A DNA stretch of 64,000 nt. Source: Bolinopsis microptera (Eukaryota; Ctenophora; Tentaculata; Lobata; Bolinopsidae). The notes beneath the pieces are model-generated. The model was not told where the DNA came from. It searched no databases and worked only from the letters and a program-made list of their open reading frames with translations. Positions 21,104 through 32,200 of the stretch are shown in pieces. The stretch covers positions 16,982,945-17,046,944 of the forward strand of contig NC_087079.1 of NCBI RefSeq assembly GCF_026151205.1, in the 5' to 3' direction. Position numbers and translations under genes: made by a program. Each line of letters starts with the position of its first letter. Position 1 is the first letter of the stretch.

Positions 21104-21829
21104 TTAACACCACTCACGATCAAATTTCCCTACCGCATACAATGTAATTGTAATTGTTTTATTTTATTATGTATCCGGCCCAGAGTGGTGTTTGGCGTGC
21201 AATATGTAATAATCGTTCATATTAATATTATATTAGAGTATTAGGCGTGCAGAACTTGAACAAGAATTGCGCCCGTTGTTTCGTTTTGGCGAACGCTAGA
21301 TTTCCATTCCACATTTACTATAAATTTAAGTATAACCTCCAATCAGCTCACTTCAATCTTCATGATAATAATATTGATAAATTATGCATCAAATACCGGA
21401 AACATTTGAAATTCAGTTCAATTGCCGTAGAACTTAACTTGCATCTGTAATTCAAGAAATTGTAAGCAAAGGTAAACTAAACTTGTGTACACATCAATAC
21501 ACTACGCGTGCCACGTACAAATTGGGCTTATAACCTAATATTATACATTACATCGTAATACATGTAATTCATAGATCACAGGCTATCTATACAGTACATC
21601 ACATCTCCGCAAGCAATCCTCGCGCGCGCAAATTTTGCGTTGCTAATTGGTAACATACAGAAGGAACACGACATATATTTGACCCACTTACTGCAATCTC
21701 CAAAATCCACGTTTTTCTGCAAAAACGACCATTTGTGACCTTTCACTATTGCCTTTTTACAAAAGGGTGAAATGGAAAAAATCCTGCGCGCATCTAAGGC
21801 CTGTCGACGCCGATCTGTATGTGGTTTGG
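21104..21829. repeat. Segmental duplication S, copy 2, right part
   Basis: It continues copy 1 from about 11895 (TTAACACCACTCACGATCAA, GGCCCAGAGTGGTGTTTGGC). Compared with copy 1 it holds about 515 extra bases (21260-21775), between CAGAACTTGA and the run beginning ATCCTGCGCGCA. No gene was seen in that extra stretch. Confidence 0.7.
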
Positions 21830-21928
21830 TTGTAGGTTTACAACCTACCAGGACGCGCGCCGAGTTGGACTCGTCGACGGTCCAACTCCAATATATGGAA
21901 CAGATATTTTACGAGTATCACCCGTTAA
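21830..21928 (+). repeat. Short element C, copy 2
   Basis: It starts TTGTAGGTTTACAACCTACC (self-complementary over 17 bases), holds GACGCGCGCCGAGTTGGACT and ends TATCACCCGTTAA. The other S copy at about 12170 lacks it, which gives a left empty-site junction at GGTTTGGTTGTAG. Confidence 0.75.
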
Positions 21929-22498
21929 GTTTCCTATGGAGTCTTGATCATTCGAGAGATATAAATCCTTTAAACTACAGTTCAGTCTAAAAACGAAGTC
22001 CGAAAGAAGTTAAATTTCGTTGATAATCACGGCGAAAGAGGAAAATTTTGATTATTGGACTTCAAGCTTTCGGCTGCTTCCAGAATGAGTCCGCTCGACT
22101 TAATTTTATTTTATCAGTTAGAGGAGAAAGAGAGCTTTTGTAAAATCTATAGTTTTCCATATGTTTCGCTATCGCCTGAAGAGCTGTACACTTTAGTCTA
22201 AAGAATAATTTTAGAAAAAATTCACCAAAAAAATTACACATAAATCCCTTACTCCTTCGTAAATCTAACCAAGTATGGAATCGACCCTTTAAATAACAGC
22301 CTAAATTATGGGTTTTGAGGTACATCAACACAAAATTCTGAAATTAAGAACAAGTTCAGACGATTGTCTACAGACTAATTTTTGAATTTTGTAATTCCGA
22401 TATTCAGAAGTCAAGTTATGAACCGTCGAAAAATATTGATTTCATCATAAAATACACATAAAATTTCAAACACGCCAATAATTCTGACACCCTGCTGT
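21929..22498. other. No recognisable gene
   Basis: AT-rich stretch. A minus-strand open frame of about 89 codons (22062-22331) shows no family signature. Confidence 0.3.
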
Positions 22499-22787
22499 AT
22501 ATCTCGAATCACACAGTATCTTGCTCCTGAACATTTCCCTATTTTTGTAACTTCCTGGCTGTTAGTATCTAACAGTAGTATGGACATTTTCTTGAGATGA
22601 ATGGGGTTGATCCCTATCATAATCTTCAGATTATCTAGAGCCGTGCTTTTGAGATCTGGCTATCATGATGCTAGCATGTCTTCGTACCGCTTGCATCCTT
22701 TTATTTTTTGTACTGGGCTTTGTCAATCCGATGCTACCAAACAAAGGTGACAAAACCTAGCGTTGGGAGAATTATTTGGTTATAAAT
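22499..22787. repeat. Composite-repeat segment A, third copy
   Basis: It is nearly identical to 12985-13271 apart from a 12-base tandem duplication (TATCTAACAGTAG). It ends at GGTTATAAAT, where a 1.74-kb insertion begins. The matching B segment resumes at 24528. Confidence 0.85.
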
Positions 22788-22989
22788 ATCTTCGGGATTT
22801 CGACGCGGGATCATATTATCACTCAGCCCGGCCCGCTGTTAGATAAACATCTCAAGGTGATATCATCCCGCGCCGGAAATTTGTATAAACCCGGCCCGCT
22901 TTTTAGTCGTAACTGATGTTTATCATTCAATTCTCCGACTTACAATAATCAATGATACTGCTGATTAGAACTCGATAATAGTAGAACAG

Positions 22990-23095
22990 TTAGACGCGCG
23001 ATCACGTGGGCGCGTCACGTGCGTACCACGTGCCACCAATAGCATACGCCGAGTCTATACCACGTGACACGAAAGCGCACCACGTGATATGAAAC
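22990..23095. promoter_or_regulatory. Cluster of CACGTG E-boxes
   Basis: Five CACGTG palindromes fall within about 105 bases. Three more lie at about 23798-23865, all inside the hairpin-rich insertion. CACGTG is the bHLH-zipper site (USF, MITF/TFE and Myc families). The position about 200 bases upstream of a short ATG frame suggests a promoter carried by the element. Function is inference. Confidence 0.45.
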
Positions 23096-23293
23096 ATCGT
23101 AACCGTCCACTTCTTTTACACGCAAATTCCTGGGAACGTTGCCAAAGCAGCTAATTCTTGGAATTTCTCCAACGCGTGGCGTGAGAAGTTGGCGACTAGC
23201 CAGCTACCCTTGTCCGTGCCCTAAAAATAGTATTGTTTTGCTTGCTCTCCTTCCAGCTCTTGTTCCTGCTAACGTTCAAGCTATTGCTCCACT

Positions 23294-23425
23294 ATGACAG
23301 ATCGGTTTGACATTCAGATTGATGAACTGCTTTCCAATCGTGTTCCGGACAGTATAAATCCCTTGTCGAAATCGCCGGAGATAATTATAATCCATAAACA
23401 CTTCACGCTCAGGGCTAAATAAATG
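23294..23425 (+). pseudogene. Short N-terminal remnant, possibly of a tyrosine-recombinase transposon
   Basis: A 43-codon frame begins MTDRFDIQIDELLSNRVPDS. This recalls the N-termini of Crypton-like and KIAA1958-like tyrosine-recombinase proteins, as I remember them. It then diverges and stops, which suggests an internally deleted, non-autonomous derivative. Resemblance over about 20 residues is weak evidence. It could equally be a chance frame. Confidence 0.3.
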
Positions 23426-24527
23426 TAATCCCTCAGCTGGCGCTTCGGGATTACATATTAACACAAAACTCGTGCGCTGCGCGCACTCGTATGTGTTTAT
23501 CAGATCATCCCGCTAGCGCGGGATGATCTGTTATATAAACCCTTTGCGTGGCGGGTTTATGTTATTATAAACCCCTCCGGGTTGGAATAAGATTCTGATA
23601 ATCCCGGCTCCCGCTAGATAGATTCTGATAATCCCGGCTCCCGCTAGATAGATTCTGATAATCCCGGCTCCCGCTGTTAGTTTTTTCCCGCTGAATAAAT
23701 AACCCCGGCACAGCTTCTATAATCCCGCCCCGCTAATTTGGCTCAACAAGATTTGTTTTGTTTTGATATTCCATGAGAATTTCAACCGCGCACTGTCACG
23801 TGTTTTGATGACGTGTATCACGTGACTAACTACTACGACGCGCATTGGTAGAAAATGTCACGTGACCTATGGCTTAACGTAATCTACACTTGATCTACGT
23901 ATCGGTCTAACTGCAGGCGCTGGCAAAACTCCAGCACACTGCTTACATTCCTTAAACTCTTACATTACTTGGACCAGTTCCAGAACTTGTCTCGACGGTT
24001 ACATTTGTCCGGTTAATTTTGTCGTAGCAATTGCACTGTTTGATATAAGCCATGTTTTATAGTCGTCCACTTTGATGAACTTCATGACACGATATCATTA
24101 TTAGCTCCACCTTTTATCGCTTGCCATGCTTAACTCGACGCCCTTTATCGATATTCATTCAACGTTCTGACTGAGGAATAATGTTTAGATATAACGCCAA
24201 TTTCAAATGTCATAGTACCTTAGTTGTATTTATTTGGTAGTATAATATAATCCCCAATTCAATTTCATATTTTCCATACTGATGTCATATAGCTAGAATT
24301 AAGAGTAAAATGTCAAATTTGTTGGTCCTAGCACTAACCCGGAGGGGTTTATAACACATAACACCGGCACGCTTAAGTTATATTAAAATAACCCCTCGTG
24401 CTAAAGCACGTCGGGGTTATTTTCATAATAATCCCTCGTGCTTCGCACTCGAAATTATTATAAATTTTTCCCGCGCGTTGCGGGAAAAATTGAAATATAA
24501 TCCCTGCGCATGCCGGGGTTATGTGTG

Positions 24528-24925
24528 TTATAAATGTATCTCGTTCCTGTAGGAGTGTTATAGAGGCAAATATGTTTTGCCTATTGCTCTGATACGCGCC
24601 TGTTAATGTTGTACCACTTTATCACACTTCTGCTGAACATGCAATCCCCATATTAGTGACCACCTCGGATATAACAGAAGTGAACCAGCAAAATACAAAA
24701 GCGTCGGAACACAGCCAGTAGAAGTACAAAGTAGATTTTCTTCACTCCGAAATCAAAGTTACCGCTCGATCTTCAGCTTGTGTCTGAAAGATGTGACGTA
24801 GTAGTGAGTGACGTAGTGAGTGGCGTAGTATGTGACGTAGTGAGTAACGTAGTGTGTGACGTAGTGTGTGACGTAGTGTGTGACGTAGTGAGTGACGTAG
24901 TGTGTGACGTAGTGAGTTTTACATT
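24528..24925. repeat. Composite-repeat segment B with short minisatellite
   Basis: It matches 13264-13530 (GTATCTCGTTCCTGTAGGAG, AACAGAAGTGAACCAGC), then carries only about 130 bases of GTGACGTAGTGA repeats (24788-24915). It ends with the same GAGTTTTACATTACAG that closes the long array at 15394. Array length thus differs more than ten-fold between the two copies. Confidence 0.85.
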
Positions 24926-25433
24926 ACAGAAGGTTATCAGGGGTTGTGTCTGGTATTCTGAGTAGCAGTAATGACCAACATGCAACAGTGACCAAACTTC
25001 TGAGAGCGTTACAGATCCTGAGCACCAATTAGTGTGCTAACTGGTGCCTGCAATTGATATTGGGGTTGCGGCCATGTCCTTTTTGGAAAAAAATGCCAGA
25101 TTCCAAACACAAGCTTATATAATCAAGATTGCGGGTAAAATTTTTATCCGGATTCGATATAAAATTTCTGAGTTACAATCGAGCAATCATATGACTACAA
25201 TCCTACTATCTTAATATGTTATAATTATATAACATACATACTATAAGTATGTAGAACACATATTATTACATACATAACAATTTGTTAAAGTCTCGGTTCT
25301 GTATTTAATCTACTAGCTATGCCCCTCTAGCGCTGCCAGAACAGAATCTTTTATTATTTTATACAATTTCTCTTCTGTGTTGTACAATATTTTATATTAA
25401 AGTTTTGTTTCATATTCCTTATATTGTATGATG
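24926..25433. other. No recognisable gene
   Basis: Contains a short inverted repeat GAGCACCAATTAGTGTGCTAACTGGTG at about 25018-25045 and AT-rich sequence. Nothing coding was recognised. Confidence 0.3.
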
Positions 25434-25435
25434 TA

Positions 25436-25951
25436 CCTTATCGGACCTTATTTGGACGGACATTACTTGAACGGACATAATTATGAACGGACATTAATAT
25501 GAACGCTAGAAGGCAATCAAAACCATCAAAAATCCGAATTTTTTTTCATCCTTTTTTTGACGCTTTTGATTTTAGCAAATGATTTTTAAATCCATTGTTA
25601 AAATTTTATAATACCTTGTTTTTATTGATTCAACAATATAGTTTAGTTTAATGATAGTTGTAGGTTTACAACCTACCAGGACGCGCGCCGAGTTGGACTC
25701 GTCGACATAATATATGGAACAGATATTTTACGAGTATCACCCGTTAAAATGATAGCTATTGAAATAGACTGAAATAAAAAATTGTCATATTCTGGACGAA
25801 AAGTTCGAAATGGGAAAATTTTTGAAAAATTTCAACGGACTTTAATCTTGGACGGACATTTATTGAACGGACTTTATTTGAACGGACATTAAGATGAACG
25901 CTAGGGCCTCCAGCGTTCAAGTAATGTCCGTCCAAATAAGGTCCGATAAGG
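25436..25951. mobile_element. 516-bp MITE with perfect 38-bp terminal inverted repeats
   Basis: The left end CCTTATCGGACCTTATTTGG and the following 18 bases are exactly complementary to the right end. TA flanks both sides (25434-25435 and 25952-25953). Subterminal GAACGGACATTA-type motifs recur in direct and near-inverted order. There is no transposase. A TA duplication fits Tc1/mariner-like or related families. Short element C is nested inside. Confidence 0.9.
25658..25747 (+). mobile_element. Short element C, copy 3, with 8-bp TSD
   Basis: A 90-bp element inserted in the MITE, flanked by exact AATGATAG (25650-25657 and 25748-25755). It starts TTGTAGGTTTACAACC and ends CACCCGTTAA. It is too short to code. 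The duplication length is that of hAT-like integrases, but the ends do not form a clear inverted repeat. Confidence 0.75.
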
Positions 25952-26449
25952 TATAACTATACCTTCGCAGTTTGCTTTCTTAGTCAATATATCATTAACT
26001 GTTCAAATATTTCTGGAAACAATTCTTATCGGTAAATTTATCGAATTACGGAAATATTTTATGCACACCGTCAAACAAAGCTGCAAATAAAACAAGCAAG
26101 CCTTATCAACTTCGTGATAACTGATAGGCAACTGATAAGCAACAAGAATTTGAGCAGCATCTGATGTTGATCTCTAATATGGAACGTATGTCGTACACTT
26201 GCTGACAACTCGTTTGATTAGAGCCAAAATCAAAATATGAGCGTAGTACTCAACTTTTAGTATTCAAACATTTATATTTTGAATCTACAATTGTTATATA
26301 TGTTTCAGTTTCACAACAAATTCTCATGTTTAAACCTTAATAATATATTAAACTTCATTTATTTTTCTGAACATTATAGTTTAATTATGATATGATCGAA
26401 TTTAAATTGACAAAAAGCTGTGACTTTAGGTTATATGTTTCGCCATCTT

Positions 26450-26598
26450 AGGGGGCGCCAAATCATCGTTCGAAAAGCTTAACTATGGTACTAGCAAAAC
26501 TGCACGTTTTGCTCTGAAAACACACTTTTTTTGGGATTTTATACTAGGCGTATCCTCTAAAATCATCTAATTTGTCCAATTTTAGGGAGGGGCGCCAA
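26450..26598. repeat. Inverted dispersed repeat G, left copy
   Basis: A stretch with GCAAAACTGCACGTTTTGCT, AAAACACACTTTTTT, TATCCTCTAAAATCA and AATTTTAGGGAGGGGCGCC. It is matched in inverted orientation at 28063-28215. Confidence 0.65.
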
Positions 26599-28062
26599 AA
26601 TGTTATGATTGTTTATCTTGTAGGCGATAAACTGACATCGAAATAAATTTGCTACCGGTTATATGACAGAGCCGTCGTGCGGTAAGGCTCCCAGATGATG
26701 CTGTTGGGGTTAACGTAATTACTAATTTGGGATACTTTAGGAGACATAAGTGGTAGTGGTAGGAACAAGAAAATTTGGAACAAAATTACAAAAGCCCCAT
26801 ACATTTGAACTACCATTATCAAGTCTTAAGGTTTCTGCGTCTTGGAAATCTACCGATCTACTCACCCTGACTTTTCACGAAAACGTACTACCTTACTGCC
26901 TAGAATTAGTTTCAGTGATCTGCATGATTTAGACCACTGACCCAACCGAGAGAATGGTTAGATTTAGTTTGCGCCATTAATTTGGATGGAGTTGTATAAT
27001 CCTTGGAAAATCCTGGCATATTTTCGTGTATTAAAAGATGATTTTTTTCACTCTCAACCGAGATTCACTGAGCTTGCTACTGCTGCCTATTTGTGTGTTG
27101 AGGGAATACCCTTTGACTTTTTGGCATCTGCCAAAAGAGACCATTTAATCGAAATCATGCGCCAAGGTGTAAGATGAGCCAGGAGTTCAACAATGTAGTT
27201 TTCATGAATATGGACTCCATTGCATAGTATGCTCCATATCAAGCTCATAAAGGCCAATAACACGGACAAACCGTTATAACTTAAACCTTCGGCTTGAGAT
27301 ATTCTCGACGCCCCAAATTATCAAAATTATCCTAATTTTGATTCAAACTCCTCAGTCCTCCCAAGACTCCTTTGATCACCGTTCTTCTGTATTTTGAGGG
27401 ACAGGGCTACCAGGACAATGAGTTACACTGCTTGTCAGACCGCTCAGTCTGAAGCATAGAGCATGCACGAATAGTAATCCCAATGAATTATTCAGGTAAA
27501 CTAGCTAGTTATATAGCAGGATCTTGTGGTTTGTATTATGATGTCGCGTGACAAGATTTATCACGTGACCCAGAAATTTTGAGTCCTGGAAAACGATTTG
27601 CTGGCCGGCTAACAATTTGTTTTAACAGGCTTAGTTCAGTCACGTGATAACTTTGAGAACGAATACCAAAGACGCAGCGAGCAGGATGATGCCATTAGGC
27701 CCACTGGTCGCTCTGTTTTGTGATAGAAAATTCTAGAAGCTTTACCACTCATTGGCATTGAATATGGTTTTTATGAGTTGTCAGTCTTCAACTTTTAGGC
27801 AAGCCAATTCAAAACATTTGTAATATAATGTGTTTTCTCTTTTTCCCCACTGCACTACCTCGCCGCAAAATGCAAATGATCACATTGAATACCATCCCGT
27901 CCAAAGCCACGTTGCAAAGTCATGACGGTCTTATTTGTCCTTAGTTAAGACAATATACTAAATTACAGGAATATGTCGCACTTGAATCAGTGGCGTAACG
28001 TTGCCTGTTGGCGCCAAAAAAGCGCCCCCTGTGGCCCTGTTGATGGCGATGCCCCCTTCCCT
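26599..28062. other. Sequence between inverted G repeats, no gene accepted
   Basis: Short frames at 26750-26932 and 26986-27177 have no recognisable family. The whole 26.45-28.2 kb block could be one element bounded by the inverted G copies, but no target duplication was found. Confidence 0.3.
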
Positions 28063-28215
28063 TTTGGCGCCCCTCCCTAAAATTGAGCAAATTAGGTGAC
28101 TTTAGAGGATACACCGGTAAAAATATCTAAAAAAGTGTGTTTCTAGAGCAAAACGCGCAGTTTTGCAAGTAATTTCAAAATTATCCCACATTCAAACGAC
28201 AATTTGGCCAAGGAT
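28063..28215. repeat. Inverted dispersed repeat G, right copy
   Basis: The reverse complement resembles 26450-26598 across about 140 bases with scattered differences. GGCGCCCCTCCCTAAAATT marks its outer part. Confidence 0.65.
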
Positions 28216-29144
28216 GTTAAGTACGTAGCGTATGTTATAAACGTACGGCATGCACACGTGCGTATTCGGACAAAATTTAACATCAACCTTTTTTTTGCTA
28301 AAGCCTGCAAAATGTGCCGTATTTCATGTATGTCTTAGAATTCATTCTTATGGACAAACGGCGTATTTTCGACCGGTTTTTCGGCGTACTTAACATCAAT
28401 GAATTTGGCGCCCCCCTAAATACATCGGAATGATGATGTCTGGACGACTACGAGACTGTTTATTACTCTTTGTTATTACCATTTTGCTGGCACCACCATC
28501 TCGATTGAAATTTGGGATAGAGCCGAACCATTTTTTCTTTTGAATGCAACTTTTTGCTGCCTCTATATCATATAATATGATGTTTGCCTCTAGAAAGGTA
28601 TAAGATTAAAATTATTTAATCGCAAAACTAATCGCAAAATTTAGACCCGCTTATTTAGAGGAGGGCAGAATGGTGTAGAGAATGGGGTTTCTGCTAGTTA
28701 TCACTCGCCAATGATATTTGAAACGTTTAGGAAAGAGCCCGGCCATGAAAGTTTGTAAAATGTCAATAGTATAAGCTTCGTTCGCGGATGTATTTTGGAC
28801 GATGATTCCGAATTACCTGCTATAAATATATATGGTTGCTATAAATGTATAGGGTTTGAATGCTTGCCCGAGAAGTTATCGGCAAAAACTGTTTTGGTCA
28901 CACGACAGGCTTGTAGTTGTAAAACACGAATTATGGTCATAGTGATCAGCTTCGGGGTCATGGTTACTGGATAGGATTAGGGTTTATAAAACCGTTTCAT
29001 TCGGCTGCAAATCCATAAATTCATTTAAGTCACGTGATAGCACGTTGTCGAGTTAATTAGTAAACTTGTATTATGTAGTTATACTTTCCTAAATCTTCAG
29101 TTGTTGATATTTCGTTTAAACATCGATTTTTCTAACAATGTAGA
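28216..29144. other. Upstream region of the GCC2-repeat gene
   Basis: No gene was recognised. It contains the likely promoter and 5' untranslated region of the gene starting at 29145, but no clear core promoter motif was seen. Confidence 0.35.
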
Positions 29145-29211
29145 ATGGCAGACATGCAGAATCTTCAAACGAAGTTAATATTCCTACAAATCATCTCGCT
29201 ATCTCTCTGTG
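29145..29211 (+). CDS. Exon 1: signal peptide
   Basis: The ATG starts MADMQNLQTKLIFLQIISLS, followed by LC: a hydrophobic core and a Cys/Gly near the likely cleavage point. The exon ends after one base of a codon, at TGTG then GTAAGC. A better-placed upstream Met was not seen. Confidence 0.7.
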
Positions 29212-32200
29212 GTAAGCTACGTGACGTGCATGAGCTGCTATTTTACTTATCATTGATCAAAACTATATCAATAATTTATCGTTATAGAAAATAGAAACAA
29301 AAATTGGGTAGATTGGACCATCGACCGTATCTCCTTATTCCAGACACAAAGGAAGTAGATCAATTAAAGTTACCGTTCTCAAATTTATGCAAAATGATAC
29401 CGGGAATGTAATCGGTCGCTCGTTTTCCCCATTCATTCACGGCCTGCAAATTGTAACGAATTTAGGTTTACTACATCAATCAAACTCAGTAGAAATCTTT
29501 TTGAGCTGCTTTCGGGCTGATATTTAGTGTACGTCGGGATAAGAGCTGTAGGTAGTGTGTCCAATGAGGTGAGGTTTATTCAGAAGACGTGCAAGTGTCG
29601 AAAGTATTATCTTTGAATTGACCACAGGGTAACAGCCAACAGGGATCAAACAGAAAAGAATCAAGACCTAAATGATAACATTAAAAATCCATCTGGTGTC
29701 AATATAATAAGTTCAAATTGTTTAATTCTCGGTGATTCACTTCTCTGTTTGCTTCATGCTAAATCTAACAGCTGAAACAAACAGGGGTCTGACTCTGAGT
29801 TAACAACTTATACTCAAAACGGCATTTTCTAGATGTCTCAGCCTACATATCATAGACTTAATTGCTGTGGCTTGAGTAGTTACATTATCTGATTGGAGAT
29901 ACATCTATTGTTAAATAAGTGTTTTGTTTAAATATAATTTAAAACTAAGATCTTGAATCTTGATACTAGTGACCTCCGTCAATACAATTAACGCTCTAGG
30001 GAAAAAAGTTTGCTGTTTTTCTAGCATTGTAACAGTATGTATGCTTTGATCTTTCGCAAATACAACAAGGTGTAAAGTTCTAAAATATTGGATTATAAAA
30101 GATAGCATAATATGTCGTTGTAAGAAAAATTTTGTACAGAGCTGGTCGCATAAATACTGCTGCCTATCGAGTGACGGCAAGGCACCTAACAGGCAGCGAA
30201 GTAATCGGGAAATGAAGTAATCGGGAAAAATTTGAATTACATGGTTCCTGCAAACCGGATAACAGGTTAAATCAAATGATTACATAATATACTGATTAAA
30301 AGTTTACCATAATTATATTTATGTATCTTTGATCGTCACCAGATAGTCTAATCACATTTGAATACCGTAAGTTAATCTGAAAAATGATCAAAGTACATGT
30401 ATCGCATAAAAGTATACCTTAAGGTCAATAAATTTGGTTCACAATAAATTTGGTTACAAACATTTTGGTAATACCATAATTTTAGTCTCAAATTTCGCAA
30501 ATTTGTATACTACCTATAATGGAAAAAGGAAGTAAGAGCCATACTATGACTGTTGTCACGAGTAAAGGCACGGCCTCTTAACACACTGAGCCATTTGTCA
30601 TGATTTTAGGCTCGATCTCTAAACATACTATGATAATTGGGATGAAAATAGTAAAATGTGAGTGCTGTCACGTCGGCCGGGTGGTTTAGTGGTTTTAATA
30701 CGTTTACTTCCCACACGGACGACTGGGGTTCGATTCCCAGTGGGGACCAATCTGGTTCCCAGTGGGGACCAATTCGGTCGGATGCAGTTCGGCCACCAAA
30801 CCATGGTTTGATGCTTTCATTAGAACTTCTATTCGAAAAAACTTTTGGCGGAAAAAAATTTTAAATTTTCGAAAGTTTTTTCAAAAACTACCTACCTTTC
30901 CCAGTGTTTCAAGAAATTCCGATCATTATTTGAGCCAATAAAAATTTTTATGATTTTTGGTTTCTTGCTAATTAGTAACTATCCAATTATCTAATTGTCT
31001 GACATGAACATTTGTCTTATAAAAGTTTTTCTCGTCGATATGATAATTACCCTCTATTAATTCGTATCCTTCTACGATGTTCACAGCTGAAGATATTTGA
31101 CAAACAAGAAAGGAGGTAAAAAGTGGCAAAAGTGGCAAAAAGTGGCCTTAAGACACGTGGACAATTTTGGAAAAGTTGGCCACCCGAATGAAACTTAAAA
31201 TTGAACCTAAAAACGTCATAAATCCTTTGGAAGCTTTTTCTGTCAGTAGATCGATTTTTTCAGACGGATCTGTCTGTACTATAGTACTATCTTTGCACTC
31301 TGCAGTCTGCACTGCAAATGTCCATATCACGCAAAATATTGACCTTTAAATTAGGTAATCGTGACGTCACGTTATCCATGACAGTTGGCACGAGTACTGA
31401 ATAGACTGTGCCTGCAGTCACGTCAGGCACCGATAATCAGCTAGGTACGGCTTTTGAAAAGCCGAGTGCCTGAGGAGTTGTCACGTATCCTTGGCACGCC
31501 CTATAAACACATTAAGTACATATGGTCATTACATCTGACTGCAGCATGACAACTGTCAAGTGTCATGGTGACAACAGTCATGGTGACAACAGTCATAGTA
31601 TGGTCGGGCCCTTAAATTCTGAGAATAAACTATGGGCAAAATTCATACAATTCCTTTACAATTTTGCTAGAACACTTCTTCTTTAAATTCATGATATTCA
31701 TTAATCGTTGCTCAGTAGTCATGAGTTAAACATACAATTAACAGGTTGGTTACCAGTGAAAAGTGAGGTGGAAATAGAGTGGGATCTTGAGTCGACACCT
31801 TTAGAAATTAAAACTAATAGTGAGCTGGGGAGTGTCCATTTTGTGGCAGTGCGCTTCTACTCTGCTGAAGGAGAGTATGCAGGAAGAGTCCTGCTCTCCT
31901 TCAGCTCGTCTAGTACTCTAAGATACTTCATCAACTGGTGCACTACAGCCTACAATAGCTTCCCTGTTAAACCCCCCTCTGCTACTGACAAGGTGTGGCG
32001 CATCACTCTAACCAGAACTGCAGGTGTCAGACTAGTGATACACTGCAACGACGTGGAGGTGCTCAACATACTGCTCTCTGATGCAACGTGTGGTAACGGT
32101 TGGTGGAGAACGTACTGGAACAGGAACGTGACAAAGATAAAGTTCGATTCCGACGACACAGCATCTGATTACTACGGAACACAACCAGGTAACTAATAAC

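Larger units (their letters stand above)
22788..24527. mobile_element. Hairpin-rich insertion with 8-bp target duplication
   Basis: Flanked by exact TTATAAAT (22780-22787 and 24528-24535). The copy at about 13264 is the undisturbed site. The ends show no obvious terminal inverted repeat. The interior has many GC-rich perfect hairpins, such as CAGATCATCCCGC/GCGGGATGATCTG around TAGC near 23500, ATAACCCC...GGGGTTAT near 24390, and AATTTTTCCCGC/GCGGGAAAAATT near 24470. It also has three tandem copies of a 30-bp unit (GATTCTGATAATCCCGGCTC) at 23591-23680. A 43-codon frame (23294-23425) may be the remnant of a transposon protein. The element class is unknown. Confidence 0.75.

Noticed and set aside
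22062-22331. 89-codon minus-strand frame
   Set aside because: No motif and an AT-rich composition typical of chance frames here.
26986-27177. 63-codon frame beginning MELYNPWKILAYF
   Set aside because: No recognisable family, no splice or promoter support, and within an unassigned AT-rich block.
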